DNA of 64,000 nt from contig QAMW01000017.1 of NCBI GenBank assembly GCA_003150235.1, forward strand, positions 1 to 64,000, read 5' to 3'. The position numbers and the translations under genes are program-made. This document shows, one piece after another, positions 8,155 to 17,597 of this stretch (the first letter of the stretch is position 1; the number at the start of each line of letters is the position of its first letter). Below the pieces are notes generated by a model. The model saw only the letters and a program-made list of their open reading frames with translations, was not told the DNA's origin and made no database searches. The DNA comes from Bacteroidales bacterium (GTDB taxonomy: Bacteria; Bacteroidota; Bacteroidia; Bacteroidales; Muribaculaceae).

Positions 8155-8167
8155 TGAATTGTGAGTG

Positions 8168-8175
8168 CAAAGATA
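8168..8175 (-). promoter_or_regulatory. Putative -7 element of the tRNA gene
   Basis: TATCTTTG on the minus strand, 14 bases before the tRNA 5' end. Confidence 0.6.
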
Positions 8176-8217
8176 GTGTTTTTTTGAAATACTTGCAAGC
8201 AAGTGGATAAATTTTTC

Positions 8218-8225
8218 TACATTTG
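8218..8225 (+). promoter_or_regulatory. Putative -7 element for the DUF5106 gene
   Basis: TACATTTG fits TAnnTTTG; a TTG at 8193-8195 could be the -33 contact. The start codon is 83 bases downstream. Confidence 0.45.
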
Positions 8226-8307
8226 CAGCGGTAGTTTGTTGTTTTTACGGAGAGAATGCTTTTTCTGCGTTTAAATAGGGCTTTTTGCCACGCTTAAATA
8301 TTGGATA

Positions 8308-9222
8308 ATGATGATAAGGATAGCTGATATAATAAAGACGGTTGTGGTGGCGGTCATGCTGACTGCGGTCATGACCGTGACGGGTGAGGCGGCGGTCGCC
8401 TCGCGGGGGGAGCTTGCGCTGCCGGCGGTGCCAGATTCGTTGCGCGCACCCGCTGAGCGCGCCGACTACATTCTGCTGCATTTCTGGGATGCGATGGAGT
8501 GGGGCGACAGTGCGACAGTGCGTGACGGCGCATGGATGGAGCAGACGTTTGTGAATTTTGCGAGTCTGATACCTTACGCTTCGTCAGCAGCGGCGCTTGA
8601 CAGCGCGTTCACGACGCTTTTTGACCGCGCACAGACCGACATGGAGGCATACCGCCTGCTGCTTGGTCTCGCCGACCGCTATCTTTATGAGCCGGAATCG
8701 CCGATGCATGACGAGGAGGCATATATGCGTGTGCTTGATGCAGTGATTGCCGACAATTGCCTTGACCCTGTGTTGTTCGCCCGATACACATACCAGCTTG
8801 ACGAGGCGAAGCGGAATCGTCAGGGAAGTGCCGCCACCGATTTCCCGTTGACATTGATGTCAGGGGAAGGGTCGACTCTGTATGATGTAGCAAGTGGCGC
8901 GGATGAAACGCTTGTGATGTTTTATGACGCGGAGTGCGACCACTGTATCGAGGTGATAGAAATGCTTTCAGCCTCGCCGGAACTGAAATCGCGCGTCGAC
9001 AGCGGGCAGCTGAAGGTGCTCGCCGTGTATTTTGAGGGAGATGAGACGATGCTCCCGGAGGTGCGCCGCCTGATACCGGGATGGTGGGTGTCGGCTTACA
9101 CGCCGGGTAATCCTGTTGAGGAGCAGGAACTGTATTCGATACGACGCTTGCCGACGCTCTATCTCATCAGCCGCGATGGTATAGTCAAGAAAAAGGATTT
9201 TAACCCGGAGACACTGCTGTAA
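8308..9222 (+). CDS. DUF5106 / thioredoxin-fold exported protein
   Basis: A 304-residue protein with an N-terminal signal peptide or anchor (residues ~8-30). A DUF5106-type helical region (residues ~45-170) contains YILLHFWDAMEWGD. It is followed by a thioredoxin-like domain with CDHC at residues 210-213 and the cis-proline loop RRLPTLYLI near the end. Such proteins are envelope thiol-disulfide proteins of Bacteroidales; the substrate is unknown. It stands alone, with the tRNA behind it and a repeat element after it. Two adjacent ATG codons at 8308 and 8311 are equally possible starts. Confidence 0.8.
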   Translation: MMIRIADIIKTVVVAVMLTAVMTVTGEAAVASRGELALPAVPDSLRAPAERADYILLHFWDAMEWGDSATVRDGAWMEQTFVNFASLIPYASSAAALDSAFTTLFDRAQTDMEAYRLLLGLADRYLYEPESPMHDEEAYMRVLDAVIADNCLDPVLFARYTYQLDEAKRNRQGSAATDFPLTLMSGEGSTLYDVASGADETLVMFYDAECDHCIEVIEMLSASPELKSRVDSGQLKVLAVYFEGDETMLPEVRRLIPGWWVSAYTPGNPVEEQELYSIRRLPTLYLISRDGIVKKKDFNPETLL

Positions 9223-9255
9223 TCGGGGCAAAATACTTGTGACGCACGGTATTCT

Positions 9256-9565
9256 GGCGAGCTTCCACTCGATGTCACCAACTTAAGTTGCAAGAGCCAA
9301 AAATCCCCGCAAGGGGATTTTTCCCGATAACCGCGGGTAATGCCGAAGGCATACCCGTGGCTCAGGCACCTCTCTCCTTGACTCAACCCCGGGAACGGGT
9401 TGCATAGGCATCTGATTAACATATATTTATGCAACCCTTTTCAGGGTTGTATATTGTGGCGGCCTTACATTCCAAGGGTGCCCCATTCGGGGCTACCCGC
9501 GGTAAACTCTATCTTGCCCATTCAGGGCAACATCCTTAAGTTAATAATATTAAGCGATGTCCCTG
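9256..9565. mobile_element. Non-autonomous repeat element with internal hairpins (degenerate copy)
   Basis: The stretch resembles 31282-31592 along its whole length. The shared features are a GGCGAGCTTCCACTC-type left end, paired boxes such as CCCCGCAAGGGG, GCAACCCTTTTCAGGGTTG and GCCCATTCAGGGC, and CATCCTTAAGTTA near the right end. The right terminal repeat is decayed here. No ORF is credible. It lies directly behind queC and may also end its transcript. Confidence 0.65.
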
Positions 9566-9571
9566 CGGAGA

Positions 9572-10234
9572 TCAGTCTTCGTAGGCGGTGGTGTCGGTGA
9601 TTCCCGCCTCGGCGAGAGCTTCGCGGCGCTCGACACATGTGCCGCATTTCCCGCAATGTTTCTCACCGCCCTTGTAGCATGAGTAGGTGGTGGAGTAGTC
9701 GATGCCGAGCCGCTTGCCGTGGAGTGCAATCTCGCCTTTGGTGAGATTTGTATAGGGGGCGCGCAGCTCGATATGCTCATAGGTGCCCTCATGTATTGCC
9801 GAGGCGAACGCTTTTACAAATCCGGGGCGACAGTCGGGGTATATCGCATGGTCGCCGGCATGGTTGGCAATCATCACTGCCTTGAGATTACGGCTTTCGG
9901 CAAGTCCGGCGGCTATGGCAAGCATTATGCCGTTACGAAACGGCACCACGGTCGATTTCATATTGTCGTCAGTATAGTGCCCCTCCGGTATCGCGTCGGC
10001 ACCGCTCAGCAGCGAACTTTCAAAATATTGCCCCATGAAGGCAAGGTTAATCTCTATAAGCTCTATGCCGAGCTGCGCGCAGTGGAGACGCGCACATGCG
10101 GCTTCCCGCTCGTTGTGGTTGGAGCCGTAATGAAAGGTGACGGCAAGCGCTATCGAGGAGGCATATTCATGAAGCATGGTGACGGAGTCCATGCCTCCGG
10201 AGAGCACCATCAGTGAATCTTTTTGCATGGTCAT
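9572..10234 (-). CDS. queC: 7-cyano-7-deazaguanine synthase QueC
   Basis: QueC makes preQ0 from 7-carboxy-7-deazaguanine with ATP and ammonia in the queuosine pathway. The protein shows the PP-loop SGGMDS (residues ~12-17) and a C-terminal zinc site CYKGGEKHCGKCGTC, plus NHAGDHAIYPDCRPGF. The frame also has an upstream TTG at 10240; the ATG at 10234 is preferred. It begins a few bases after the queF stop (TGA, 10241-10243), so the genes are coupled. Length (220 residues) is normal. Confidence 0.95.
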   Translation of the reverse strand: MTMQKDSLMVLSGGMDSVTMLHEYASSIALAVTFHYGSNHNEREAACARLHCAQLGIELIEINLAFMGQYFESSLLSGADAIPEGHYTDDNMKSTVVPFRNGIMLAIAAGLAESRNLKAVMIANHAGDHAIYPDCRPGFVKAFASAIHEGTYEHIELRAPYTNLTKGEIALHGKRLGIDYSTTYSCYKGGEKHCGKCGTCVERREALAEAGITDTTAYED

Positions 10235-10240
10235 GGTCAA

Positions 10241-10714
10241 TCAGAAGTCGTTGCGGAATGAAGCGAGCAGGCGCGCTTTCACCATATCCTGATGGTCGGC
10301 ATCGCCATAGTTGGCAAACGGATATATGGATATGCCTCCGCGAGGGGTGAAAATACCTGTCACCTCAAGATAGCGCGGGTCCATGAGTGCCACGAGATCT
10401 TTCATGATGATATTGATGCAGTCTTCGTGGAAATCGCCGTGATTGCGGAAGCTGAAGAGGTACAGCTTGAGGCTCTTGCTCTCGACCATCTTCTCACGCG
10501 GTATATAGTTGATGATGATTTTTGCAAAGTCGGGTTGACCCGTCTTTGGACACAAAGATGTAAACTCCGGACAGGTGAAAGTGACCAGATACTCATTGCC
10601 GGGATGCTTGTTGACAAATGTCTCAAGCACTTCGGGAGCATAACGGTCGGGATATCTGGTCGCCTGATTGCCGAGGAGTGTCACTCCGGGCATCTCTTCA
10701 TTAGTACGTGACAT
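10241..10714 (-). CDS. queF: NADPH-dependent 7-cyano-7-deazaguanine reductase QueF
   Basis: QueF reduces the preQ0 nitrile to preQ1. The 157-residue protein is of the short (unimodular) type. The catalytic cysteine is C55 in FTSLCPKTGQPDF, with the conserved D62 close by, and the substrate/NADPH motif ESKSLKLYLFSFRNHGDFHE follows. It sits between the C69 peptidase gene (12-base gap) and queC in a minus-strand operon. Confidence 0.95.
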   Translation of the reverse strand: MSRTNEEMPGVTLLGNQATRYPDRYAPEVLETFVNKHPGNEYLVTFTCPEFTSLCPKTGQPDFAKIIINYIPREKMVESKSLKLYLFSFRNHGDFHEDCINIIMKDLVALMDPRYLEVTGIFTPRGGISIYPFANYGDADHQDMVKARLLASFRNDF

Positions 10715-10726
10715 GGCGTGCTGCTT

Positions 10727-12370
10727 TTATTTGGAAAATGTAGGTTGGGTTACTTTGAGGCGGTCGCCCGCATCCTTTACCACAGCGCGGAAATACTCGT
10801 CGGAATATCCTCCAAATTCCGGATAGGCGCATATCCCTTCCGGAGTGCGGAGAAATACCCCCGGTTCGGTCTCTTTCTTGATATTTCCGTCAAGATATTT
10901 CACAAACAGATAGTCGCCGAGCTTTTTGAACTCACGCGTGGAGTGGTTTGCCCAGTAATCAGTGAGTGCCTGGAGCTTCTTGACCTGCTGCTTGCGGGGA
11001 AGGGATGCAATCTCAGCCTCGGTCGTGGCGACAGCCGCCGCTATGGAGTCTTCGAGTCCGTTCTGTACACGGCGTATGTCGGGTATCATCTGCGAATAGC
11101 GGTTGTAAGCCTGGTTTGCCACGTAATTATGTACCCAGAAAGCCGCGTCCCATGATAGAGTCAGCATGTCGCCGTTGCCGTGGGCATAGCAGTAAGGCAC
11201 TTTTGTCACGCAACTGTAGACAGGCACATAGACGCAGGTATTTGTGTCATCGACACCAAACCAGAGCACACCTTTCATCGGTTGTGGCACACTGTCGCGA
11301 AGCTGGGCGACAAAGGTAAAGCCTGTCTGCTGGGTCGCGATGGCACGTTCATGAGTGTACTCCACGCTGTCGACGGTGAATGACATGGGACGCCAGCGGT
11401 AAGGCACTTTGAACGGCCCCGCGCCGACATCTTTTGTCATGTCGAAGGGAGTGTCCTCGAAATGGTCGCGCATAGCCCACTGCATGTCGCGTACGGTAAG
11501 CGCACTGTCGGGTTTCACCCAAAGCGGCATTACCTCTTCCTCCCCGTTCATGATCCAGGGGAGATACTTGTCCATGCCTGAGGCATGATTGTTGAAAAAC
11601 GACCATACGCGGGCATCACATCCGCGGAGCGCGCCAAAATCGGTGATGGCGTAGGTGCGTGAGAAATCGAAATCCTCGTCTTTCCCCTCGTAATATCCCT
11701 GCTTGCGGGCGAAGTCGATGACATCGGGCGAATAGAGCGTTTCGGGGTCGTTGAGGGGAAATGTGTGGATGCGCGGATGATTGGCGTGACCGGAAATCAT
11801 GCCGTCGGGAATGCGGCGAGCCACCCACACGGCACCTTTTTCCTTGCCGCCCTTTCCAATGAGGTCCATTATCCATGCCTCTTTGCCGTCGGCGATGGAA
11901 AATGACTCGCCTTCACTGGCGTAACCGAACTGATTGACAAGACTTGTCATCACCTCGATTGCTTCGCGCGCGGTCTTTGCGCGTTCAAGCGCGATGTATA
12001 TCAGCGAGCCGTAGTCAATGATGCCGGTGGTATCTACAAGTTCCTCCCTGCCACCCCATGTGCTCTCACTTATGGCAAGACCGTGTTCGTTCATGTTGCC
12101 TATGGTGGCGTAAGTGTGGCGCACCTGCGGGATTTCACCGAGATACTTGCCGGTGTCCCAGTCATGGATTTTTCGCATGGCTCCCTTCGGATAATCTTTC
12201 GCGGGGGAGGAATATAGCTCGCCGTAAAGATTGTGGGAGTCGGCGGCGTATGTGATGATGACGCTGTTGTCGGCAGTCGCACCGGGAGTCGCGATGAGGC
12301 TTGTACATGCGAGAGCCGAGGCTGCCATACTTAGCAACGCGGCAACAGAAATTGTGAATCGTTTGATCAT
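10727..12370 (-). CDS. C69 (PepD-like) family dipeptidase
   Basis: From the ATG at 12370 the protein has 547 residues with signal peptide MIKRFTISVAALLSMAASAL followed by A-C-T-S. Cys22 would become the N-terminal nucleophile after processing, as known for family C69/U34 Ntn hydrolases. Further family signatures are YAADSHNLYGEL, GNMNEHGLAISESTWGGRE and EGESFSIADGKEAWIMDL. It probably cleaves small peptides in the periplasm. It is the first gene of the operon with queF and queC; the functional link to queuosine is not obvious. The frame extends to 12463, but the promoter lies inside that extension. Confidence 0.88.
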   Translation of the reverse strand: MIKRFTISVAALLSMAASALACTSLIATPGATADNSVIITYAADSHNLYGELYSSPAKDYPKGAMRKIHDWDTGKYLGEIPQVRHTYATIGNMNEHGLAISESTWGGREELVDTTGIIDYGSLIYIALERAKTAREAIEVMTSLVNQFGYASEGESFSIADGKEAWIMDLIGKGGKEKGAVWVARRIPDGMISGHANHPRIHTFPLNDPETLYSPDVIDFARKQGYYEGKDEDFDFSRTYAITDFGALRGCDARVWSFFNNHASGMDKYLPWIMNGEEEVMPLWVKPDSALTVRDMQWAMRDHFEDTPFDMTKDVGAGPFKVPYRWRPMSFTVDSVEYTHERAIATQQTGFTFVAQLRDSVPQPMKGVLWFGVDDTNTCVYVPVYSCVTKVPYCYAHGNGDMLTLSWDAAFWVHNYVANQAYNRYSQMIPDIRRVQNGLEDSIAAAVATTEAEIASLPRKQQVKKLQALTDYWANHSTREFKKLGDYLFVKYLDGNIKKETEPGVFLRTPEGICAYPEFGGYSDEYFRAVVKDAGDRLKVTQPTFSK

Positions 12371-12380
12371 AAAATAAAAA

Positions 12381-12442
12381 ATTAACTTTGCACTGTCAGG
12401 TCGCGCGGGGGATGCCTGCGCGCCTTCTAATGCAAAGTTAAT
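12381..12442. promoter_or_regulatory. Promoter region with 12-bp perfect inverted repeat
   Basis: ATTAACTTTGCA (12381-12392) and its exact complement TGCAAAGTTAAT (12431-12442) each contain TAACTTTG, a -7 motif. The minus-strand one (12433-12440) fits as promoter of the C69-queF-queC operon. The plus-strand one faces only the 3' end of the amylase gene. Confidence 0.55.
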
Positions 12443-12482
12443 CATTTCGCGGTTAATAACCAACAGGCAGTTGCCTGACGGG

Positions 12483-15395
12483 TCAGAGGATTATTTTCGT
12501 GCCTGCCACGATGTAGAATCCGTGGGGGAGGGTGTCGATGACATTTACGCCGGGATGTACGTTGACGAGGCGTACTGTACCGTCGGCGGAATATATCGCA
12601 ACCGGCATTGCGACAGCTGACTCGATGATGAGATTGCCGGCAGCCGCGTAAACCTTAAGCGGTTTTTCTGAAGAGACAGTGGCAATCGATGAAGTACCGT
12701 CGGCATTGTACACTGTATGGTTTGTAAGCACGAGGTCGGCAGTCTGATTGCCTGCGCCGCCGTTGCCGTTGTTGAATATCACCATCGGGATCTTCAACGA
12801 CGCCGTGAATGAGATTGTCCACATCGATACACCGTTGACATCGGTAGTGGTCATCGTTGTGCCGGGCCATGCACCAAGGATTTGGCGGTCACCGTCGCCG
12901 CTATCCCATACGTAAGCACATACCGGATTCCACCCGTTGTCGCCACGGAAATATATGGTCCACTTCGTCTCGTCGGGATCGGGGGTGACAGGTGTGTCCG
13001 GAATTTCGCCCGCACCCTCAACCGTGTGGTCATAGCCGTCAAGGGTGTAGACGCCGCCGTTGACCCACGAGAAATCGGAGGTCTGTGCCGATCCGTTATT
13101 GAAGATTATGCCTGCGCCTTCAGGAATGCGCTTGTCACCGCTGTAATGCCATTTCCAGATATTGTTGCCAAGGTAGGTACAGGGTTCACCGGGCCAGGAG
13201 GCGGTAATAGTGCCGGAGGAGGTCCACACGTAGGCGTTTATCGTGCCTCCCCAGTGTCCGGTGTTTTCAAAAAACGCTCCCTGCTCGCCCTTTTCCATCG
13301 AGGGGTCAACGGGATTCTCGGGCTCCGGGTCGGGGGTGGTGCCGTCACGCTTGGTCGTGGTGTCAAGAGGCTCCTGGTTTCCATCGTAAGGCTTTGTCTC
13401 CGGAGTCACTGACTTGCCGGTGTAGAGATATGCGCCGTCATCACCTATTTTTCCCGGTGCCTTGGTTTTGTCGGTCGACAGCACGTAGGCGCGGAGATTA
13501 CCCTTGCCGGAACAGGTTGCAGTCAGCTTGCCGTCGGTGACGATCTTTGTGTCGCCGGTCACGACATCGGTGTAAGTGCCGTTGGGTATGCCGGTGAACG
13601 TAGCGTTGCCGCTGATGGTGACAAGCACGTAGGAGTCGGTAGTGGCATCGGTATAACGGCGTTTGAACGACATGCCCCCGCTGCAGCCGGCGGTGCTGTA
13701 CTGACCTTTGCGGAGCGCGGGAACGGCTGCGCGTATCTTGTTAAGACGCTGTATGTGCATGGCGAGCGGGTGGCTCAGAGTGGCGGCAAGATTGCCTGTC
13801 GCATCGGAATATTCGGCGAAGTCACTCACGGTCACATCGCCCTCGACATAACCTCCGAAATAGGCGCGCCCCGATTCATTGAGGGCAAGCACAGCGCCCT
13901 TGTCGATGGGGCATCCCTTGCGGAACTCGATTTCCGAGCCGTAATAGATACATGGGATGCCTCGGAAGGTGAACATGAGCGAGAGGTTTTCCGCCCATGT
14001 GGCACGGTCGCCGATGAATCGCTGACCGTCGGCGCCGTTGGGGGCGTAGTCGTGAGAATCGACATACACCACATTGTAGGTGGCGTCGTTGTAAAGATTG
14101 TCCTCTCCATGGGCGTTGAACGCATTCTTGGCATTGCTGAAGCGCCAGTGCATAGGGAAGTCAATCACGTTCAGACCGGAGTGCTGTGAGTGGTCGGGCG
14201 CGTGGTAATCGTTGCCGTTGAGCCATGCGTTGTCAGACTTTCGTAGTATCGACGGCGAGTGACCGAGGTCATCTTCTCCCTGCTTGTTGACGGAGTTGGC
14301 GTTGGTGTGATTGCCTTTTTCTCCTTCCATCACCACGATATTGTCCCAGGAGTGCTCGTCCATGTCCCACGCATAGTCGCGGTTTTCTTTCCATGTGTAG
14401 TAGCAGGGTGAGCAGTTGTAGTTCTCTCCGCGGTAGATGACCTCTTCGGAACGCGCGCACACCTCGCCATACATGAAAAACGGTGTGCCACCGCGCTTGT
14501 CCTTGTTTTTCTCAGCCGCCTCGGCGAGCTGCGGGATAAACATCTTGTTGAAGGTAAGTCGCGAGATATGTCCTGCGGTGTCGATGCGGAATCCGTCGAC
14601 ACCCATTTCGATGAATTTAGTATAGCAGTCGACCAGATAATTGGTCACGTAGGGATTTTCTGTGTTGAGGTCAACGCAGTCGCCCGCAATCTGTCCCCAC
14701 CAGCGCGAGGGATCGTCCCAGCCGAAATGCGCGTAATGGTGCCAGTAGTTGTTGACATCATGGTTTTTGCCGTCGGTATTTTTCATCAGCGCGAGACGTG
14801 TGCCATACTGCTGATTGGCGGGAAGTGAATTGTAATTGGCGGGCAGACGCGTGTTGTCGTGCAGCTTCATCGACTTGTTGATATTGTCAAGCGGCTGAGT
14901 GTAGTCGCGGGAGAACATCGGGCATAGGTATTCTTCGCCGAAATTTCCGGTGTGCTGCAGGACGATGTCGAGTATGAGTTTCATGCCGCGCTGATGCACA
15001 GCGTCAATGAGGTCCTGGAACTTGCAGTCGTCGCTCTCATAGCGTGGGTCGACCTTGCTGAAATTTATGGCGTGATAGCCGTGGTAGTCGAGACCGGAGG
15101 CGTTTTCCACGACGGGGGTTATCCATACGGCTGTGAACCCGAGAGCCTTGATGTAATCGAGTTTGTCGATAAGCCCCTTGAAGTCGCCTCGCCACTCAGG
15201 GTCGTTGACATTGAGCACTCCGTCCCAGCAATAGGTGTTGTTGCCCGGATCGCCGTCGTAGAAACGTGTCGTCATGGCGAAATAGATGGTTTCATCACGG
15301 AAGTCTGTGCGGTCGCCTACAAAGGTCGAGCCATGCAGCGACAGCGCCGCCGGGAGCAATAATGTGCCCAACGCAAGATTTCTGAAAGTTTTCAT
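12483..15395 (-). CDS. Secreted GH13 alpha-amylase with starch-binding modules
   Basis: A 970-residue exported enzyme (signal peptide ~1-22). The GH13 barrel covers ~30-560. The catalytic nucleophile is D272 in DGFRIDTA, the acid/base E311 in FMYGEVC and the third acid D449 in YVDSHDY; the calcium/substrate motif DIVLQHTG is at ~143-150. After an acidic, proline-rich linker (~670-700) come two CBM26-like starch modules (YVWTSSGTITASWPGE, then YVWDSGDGDRQILGAWPG). The C-terminal ~70 residues end in GFYIVAGTKIIL, like T9SS type A sorting tails. It hydrolyses alpha-1,4-glucans outside the cell. It stands as a single gene; no SusC/SusD is adjacent. Confidence 0.9.
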   Translation of the reverse strand: MKTFRNLALGTLLLPAALSLHGSTFVGDRTDFRDETIYFAMTTRFYDGDPGNNTYCWDGVLNVNDPEWRGDFKGLIDKLDYIKALGFTAVWITPVVENASGLDYHGYHAINFSKVDPRYESDDCKFQDLIDAVHQRGMKLILDIVLQHTGNFGEEYLCPMFSRDYTQPLDNINKSMKLHDNTRLPANYNSLPANQQYGTRLALMKNTDGKNHDVNNYWHHYAHFGWDDPSRWWGQIAGDCVDLNTENPYVTNYLVDCYTKFIEMGVDGFRIDTAGHISRLTFNKMFIPQLAEAAEKNKDKRGGTPFFMYGEVCARSEEVIYRGENYNCSPCYYTWKENRDYAWDMDEHSWDNIVVMEGEKGNHTNANSVNKQGEDDLGHSPSILRKSDNAWLNGNDYHAPDHSQHSGLNVIDFPMHWRFSNAKNAFNAHGEDNLYNDATYNVVYVDSHDYAPNGADGQRFIGDRATWAENLSLMFTFRGIPCIYYGSEIEFRKGCPIDKGAVLALNESGRAYFGGYVEGDVTVSDFAEYSDATGNLAATLSHPLAMHIQRLNKIRAAVPALRKGQYSTAGCSGGMSFKRRYTDATTDSYVLVTISGNATFTGIPNGTYTDVVTGDTKIVTDGKLTATCSGKGNLRAYVLSTDKTKAPGKIGDDGAYLYTGKSVTPETKPYDGNQEPLDTTTKRDGTTPDPEPENPVDPSMEKGEQGAFFENTGHWGGTINAYVWTSSGTITASWPGEPCTYLGNNIWKWHYSGDKRIPEGAGIIFNNGSAQTSDFSWVNGGVYTLDGYDHTVEGAGEIPDTPVTPDPDETKWTIYFRGDNGWNPVCAYVWDSGDGDRQILGAWPGTTMTTTDVNGVSMWTISFTASLKIPMVIFNNGNGGAGNQTADLVLTNHTVYNADGTSSIATVSSEKPLKVYAAAGNLIIESAVAMPVAIYSADGTVRLVNVHPGVNVIDTLPHGFYIVAGTKIIL

Positions 15396-15451
15396 TTCGT
15401 TAAATCACTGTGTTAATTAAATTTAGAATCACGAGATATTAGAATCAAGGG

Positions 15452-15484
15452 CAAATTTAATAAAATTTTGAAAAAGTACAAAAG
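15452..15484 (-). promoter_or_regulatory. Putative promoter of the GH13 gene
   Basis: On the minus strand, -7 TAAATTTG (15452-15459) and -33 TTTTG (15480-15484) are separated by 20 bases, the expected Bacteroidetes spacing. The start codon is 57 bases downstream. Confidence 0.6.
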
Positions 15485-15672
15485 TGTTGTCGCAAAATAA
15501 GGGTCGGCTTGGAGCGGGATTGATGATTCCCTGTCGGGAAACAGTTCATGGAAGGCTGCTGTCCGGGGGTTTCGCTTCGCTCAACGCCCCGGCTAAGTTT
15601 GGATTTTTCCTGTCGGAAAACATGGTTGATATGTAGGGAGGCTTCCTGGTGGCGGGTGCAAGTAAAAGAGAG
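15485..15672. other. Intergenic spacer with palindromic repeat debris
   Basis: No gene is seen. GGTTTCGCTTCGCTCAACGC flanked by CCGGGG and CCCCGGCTAA is a hairpin-forming unit that recurs in altered form at 19724-19765. CCTGTCGGGAAACAG and CCTGTCGGAAAAC are a second short repeat pair within the spacer. Confidence 0.45.
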
Positions 15673-15697
15673 GGTGCAGTTCATTTTGAACTGCACC
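15673..15697 (-). terminator. Terminator behind the PL1 operon
   Basis: GGTGCAGTTCA and TGAACTGCACC form a perfect 11-bp stem with a 3-base loop. On the minus strand CTCTCTTTTACTT follows, 37 bases after the PL1 stop. Confidence 0.8.
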
Positions 15698-15733
15698 TTC
15701 CAAAAACTATAGGTAATTAAAGATGATTTGGAA

Positions 15734-17575
15734 TCAACGGATGATAAATTTCTTTCCGTCACGGACATATATGCCGGGGTTAAGCGGTTCGTAGACTTCC
15801 ACGCCCATCATATTGTAGATTTTTCCGTCGGCGGGACGCTCTGCATTGATGTTGTCGATGCCTGCGATTGCCTCGTCGGTGAGGTCGACATTGTTCATCA
15901 TCTTGCCGCCCTCGTTCTGTGCCTCCGTGATGCGAGCCACAAGGCTGTTGAGGTAATTTTCAAGATTGCTGTAGCCGTCTTCGCCAAGAATCTTGCCGTC
16001 GGCGGGGTCGTTGGGGTCAAGACCGTTTGCGGTCTCCCATTCATCGGGCATGCCGTCGCCGTCGGTGTCGACAGGTGCTTCAGTGCTGTTAAGCCCCGGC
16101 CATCCCGACGTGCCGTCGATGTACATAGCCTCGTCCTGGCTATTGAGAAGTCCATTTGCGCGCGCGGTAGTTGTCACGACTCCTTCTCGGGCATCATGAG
16201 CCATTGTTTCATCGTGGGCATCGCGGCTAAGGCTTGCACCGGCGTATTGAAGCACTTTCTCAAACGCATCTTCTGCCGAGTGAGTAGTAGTGTACACGAA
16301 TGGTATTGGGGTGAATGCACGGGAGTCCTCGGCGGTCATGTTGTGGTTATCCACTTTTGTGCCTTTGTCTACCTGATTGAACAGACCTACAGTCCAGTTG
16401 TCGGCGGTCACGTCATCGTAGGCTGTGTTGACATTACCGTTGATGTGGAACGTACCCCATTTCTGTAGCATCTTTTTCCAGTTGTTCCATGCGACTTTTA
16501 TTGTCTTGCCCTCTATCTCGATGGTGTTAGCCTCCATGTCGATAGGGAGTTTCTGTGTTTTGCTGTCGTATCGGAATGTCACGAAATTGTCCTTGCCGTC
16601 GCTTGAGCCGCTGATGCCGTCTTTTTTCAGGGATGTACCGAGGGCATTGTTTATATTGGTGGCGATTGTGGCTTTGTCAAGACAGTAATCCACGGTACGG
16701 ATACCGGGTTTAGCCATACGTTTGCCTTTTCCTCCGGTCGGAGTCGCGGGGCCCGGCTTGTAGTAATTGTTGACAATGTTTACGTTCATGCCTTCACCTC
16801 CGTAGCAGCCTTCACCGCCCCAGTTGTACATCACGTTGTTGCGGAGGTCCATACGCTCGTCGGTCTGTGTCGACGGGCGCGGGCCGAGGCGCGGAGCGCG
16901 TGAGCCGTGATGTGCAAGCAGATTGTGGTGATATGATGCACCGGAGCCGCCCCAGTTGCCGCCGTAACCGTGGTTACCCTTGCTGTGACCGCTGTTGACA
17001 AGGCTCTGCGACACGATACACCACTGCACGGTGATGTTCTTGCTGCCGTAGACCGACAGACACTCGTCAATCGACCAGCTTACCGAACAGTGGTCAATCA
17101 TGATGCGCTGTCCGTCCATGCCGCCGAGACCGTCGCCCTCATGTGCATTAGGGTTGCTTTTCAGTGCCTCGTTGCCGAGACGGAAACGCATATAGCGGAT
17201 GATGATGTTAGGACATGAGATGACAAAGGGATAGTCGGCTACACAGATGCCGTCGCCGGGTGCAGTCTGTCCGGCTATGGTGACATCCCCGTTTCTTATC
17301 TTCAGTTCGCTTGTGAGATGTATTGTGCCTGACACGTCAAACACGATGGTTCTTGCTCCGGATTTGTTACATGCCCAGCGGAATGTGCCTTCCTGGGTGC
17401 CGTCGTCAAGCGTGGTGACGTGATATACGTCGCCTCCACGGCCGCCGGTGGTGATTCTGCCGTATCCCTCCGCGCCAGGGAAGGATATCGCTTCCTGCAC
17501 CTCCACTTCCTGTGCCATTGCGGCGCAGGGAAGCATACATGCGGCGATTATCGCAGATAAAATGCTTTTTTTCAT
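15734..17575 (-). CDS. Secreted PL1-family pectate lyase
   Basis: Polysaccharide lyase family 1 enzymes cleave polygalacturonate by beta-elimination. The 613-residue protein has a signal peptide (~1-21), FPGAEGYGRITTGGRGGDV (~32-50), TIAGQTAPGDGI (~99-110) and DHCSVSWSIDE (161-171), all typical of Bacteroidetes PL1 proteins with a parallel beta-helix. A calcium-binding DTDGDGMPDEW repeat begins at D503, and the end (YNMMGVEVYEPLNPGIYV...) is T9SS-tail-like. It lies 22 bases after the other PL1 gene, so they form a two-gene operon closed by the terminator at 15673-15697. Confidence 0.92.
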   Translation of the reverse strand: MKKSILSAIIAACMLPCAAMAQEVEVQEAISFPGAEGYGRITTGGRGGDVYHVTTLDDGTQEGTFRWACNKSGARTIVFDVSGTIHLTSELKIRNGDVTIAGQTAPGDGICVADYPFVISCPNIIIRYMRFRLGNEALKSNPNAHEGDGLGGMDGQRIMIDHCSVSWSIDECLSVYGSKNITVQWCIVSQSLVNSGHSKGNHGYGGNWGGSGASYHHNLLAHHGSRAPRLGPRPSTQTDERMDLRNNVMYNWGGEGCYGGEGMNVNIVNNYYKPGPATPTGGKGKRMAKPGIRTVDYCLDKATIATNINNALGTSLKKDGISGSSDGKDNFVTFRYDSKTQKLPIDMEANTIEIEGKTIKVAWNNWKKMLQKWGTFHINGNVNTAYDDVTADNWTVGLFNQVDKGTKVDNHNMTAEDSRAFTPIPFVYTTTHSAEDAFEKVLQYAGASLSRDAHDETMAHDAREGVVTTTARANGLLNSQDEAMYIDGTSGWPGLNSTEAPVDTDGDGMPDEWETANGLDPNDPADGKILGEDGYSNLENYLNSLVARITEAQNEGGKMMNNVDLTDEAIAGIDNINAERPADGKIYNMMGVEVYEPLNPGIYVRDGKKFIIR

Positions 17576-17597
17576 GATAAGTTATGATGATAGGTGA

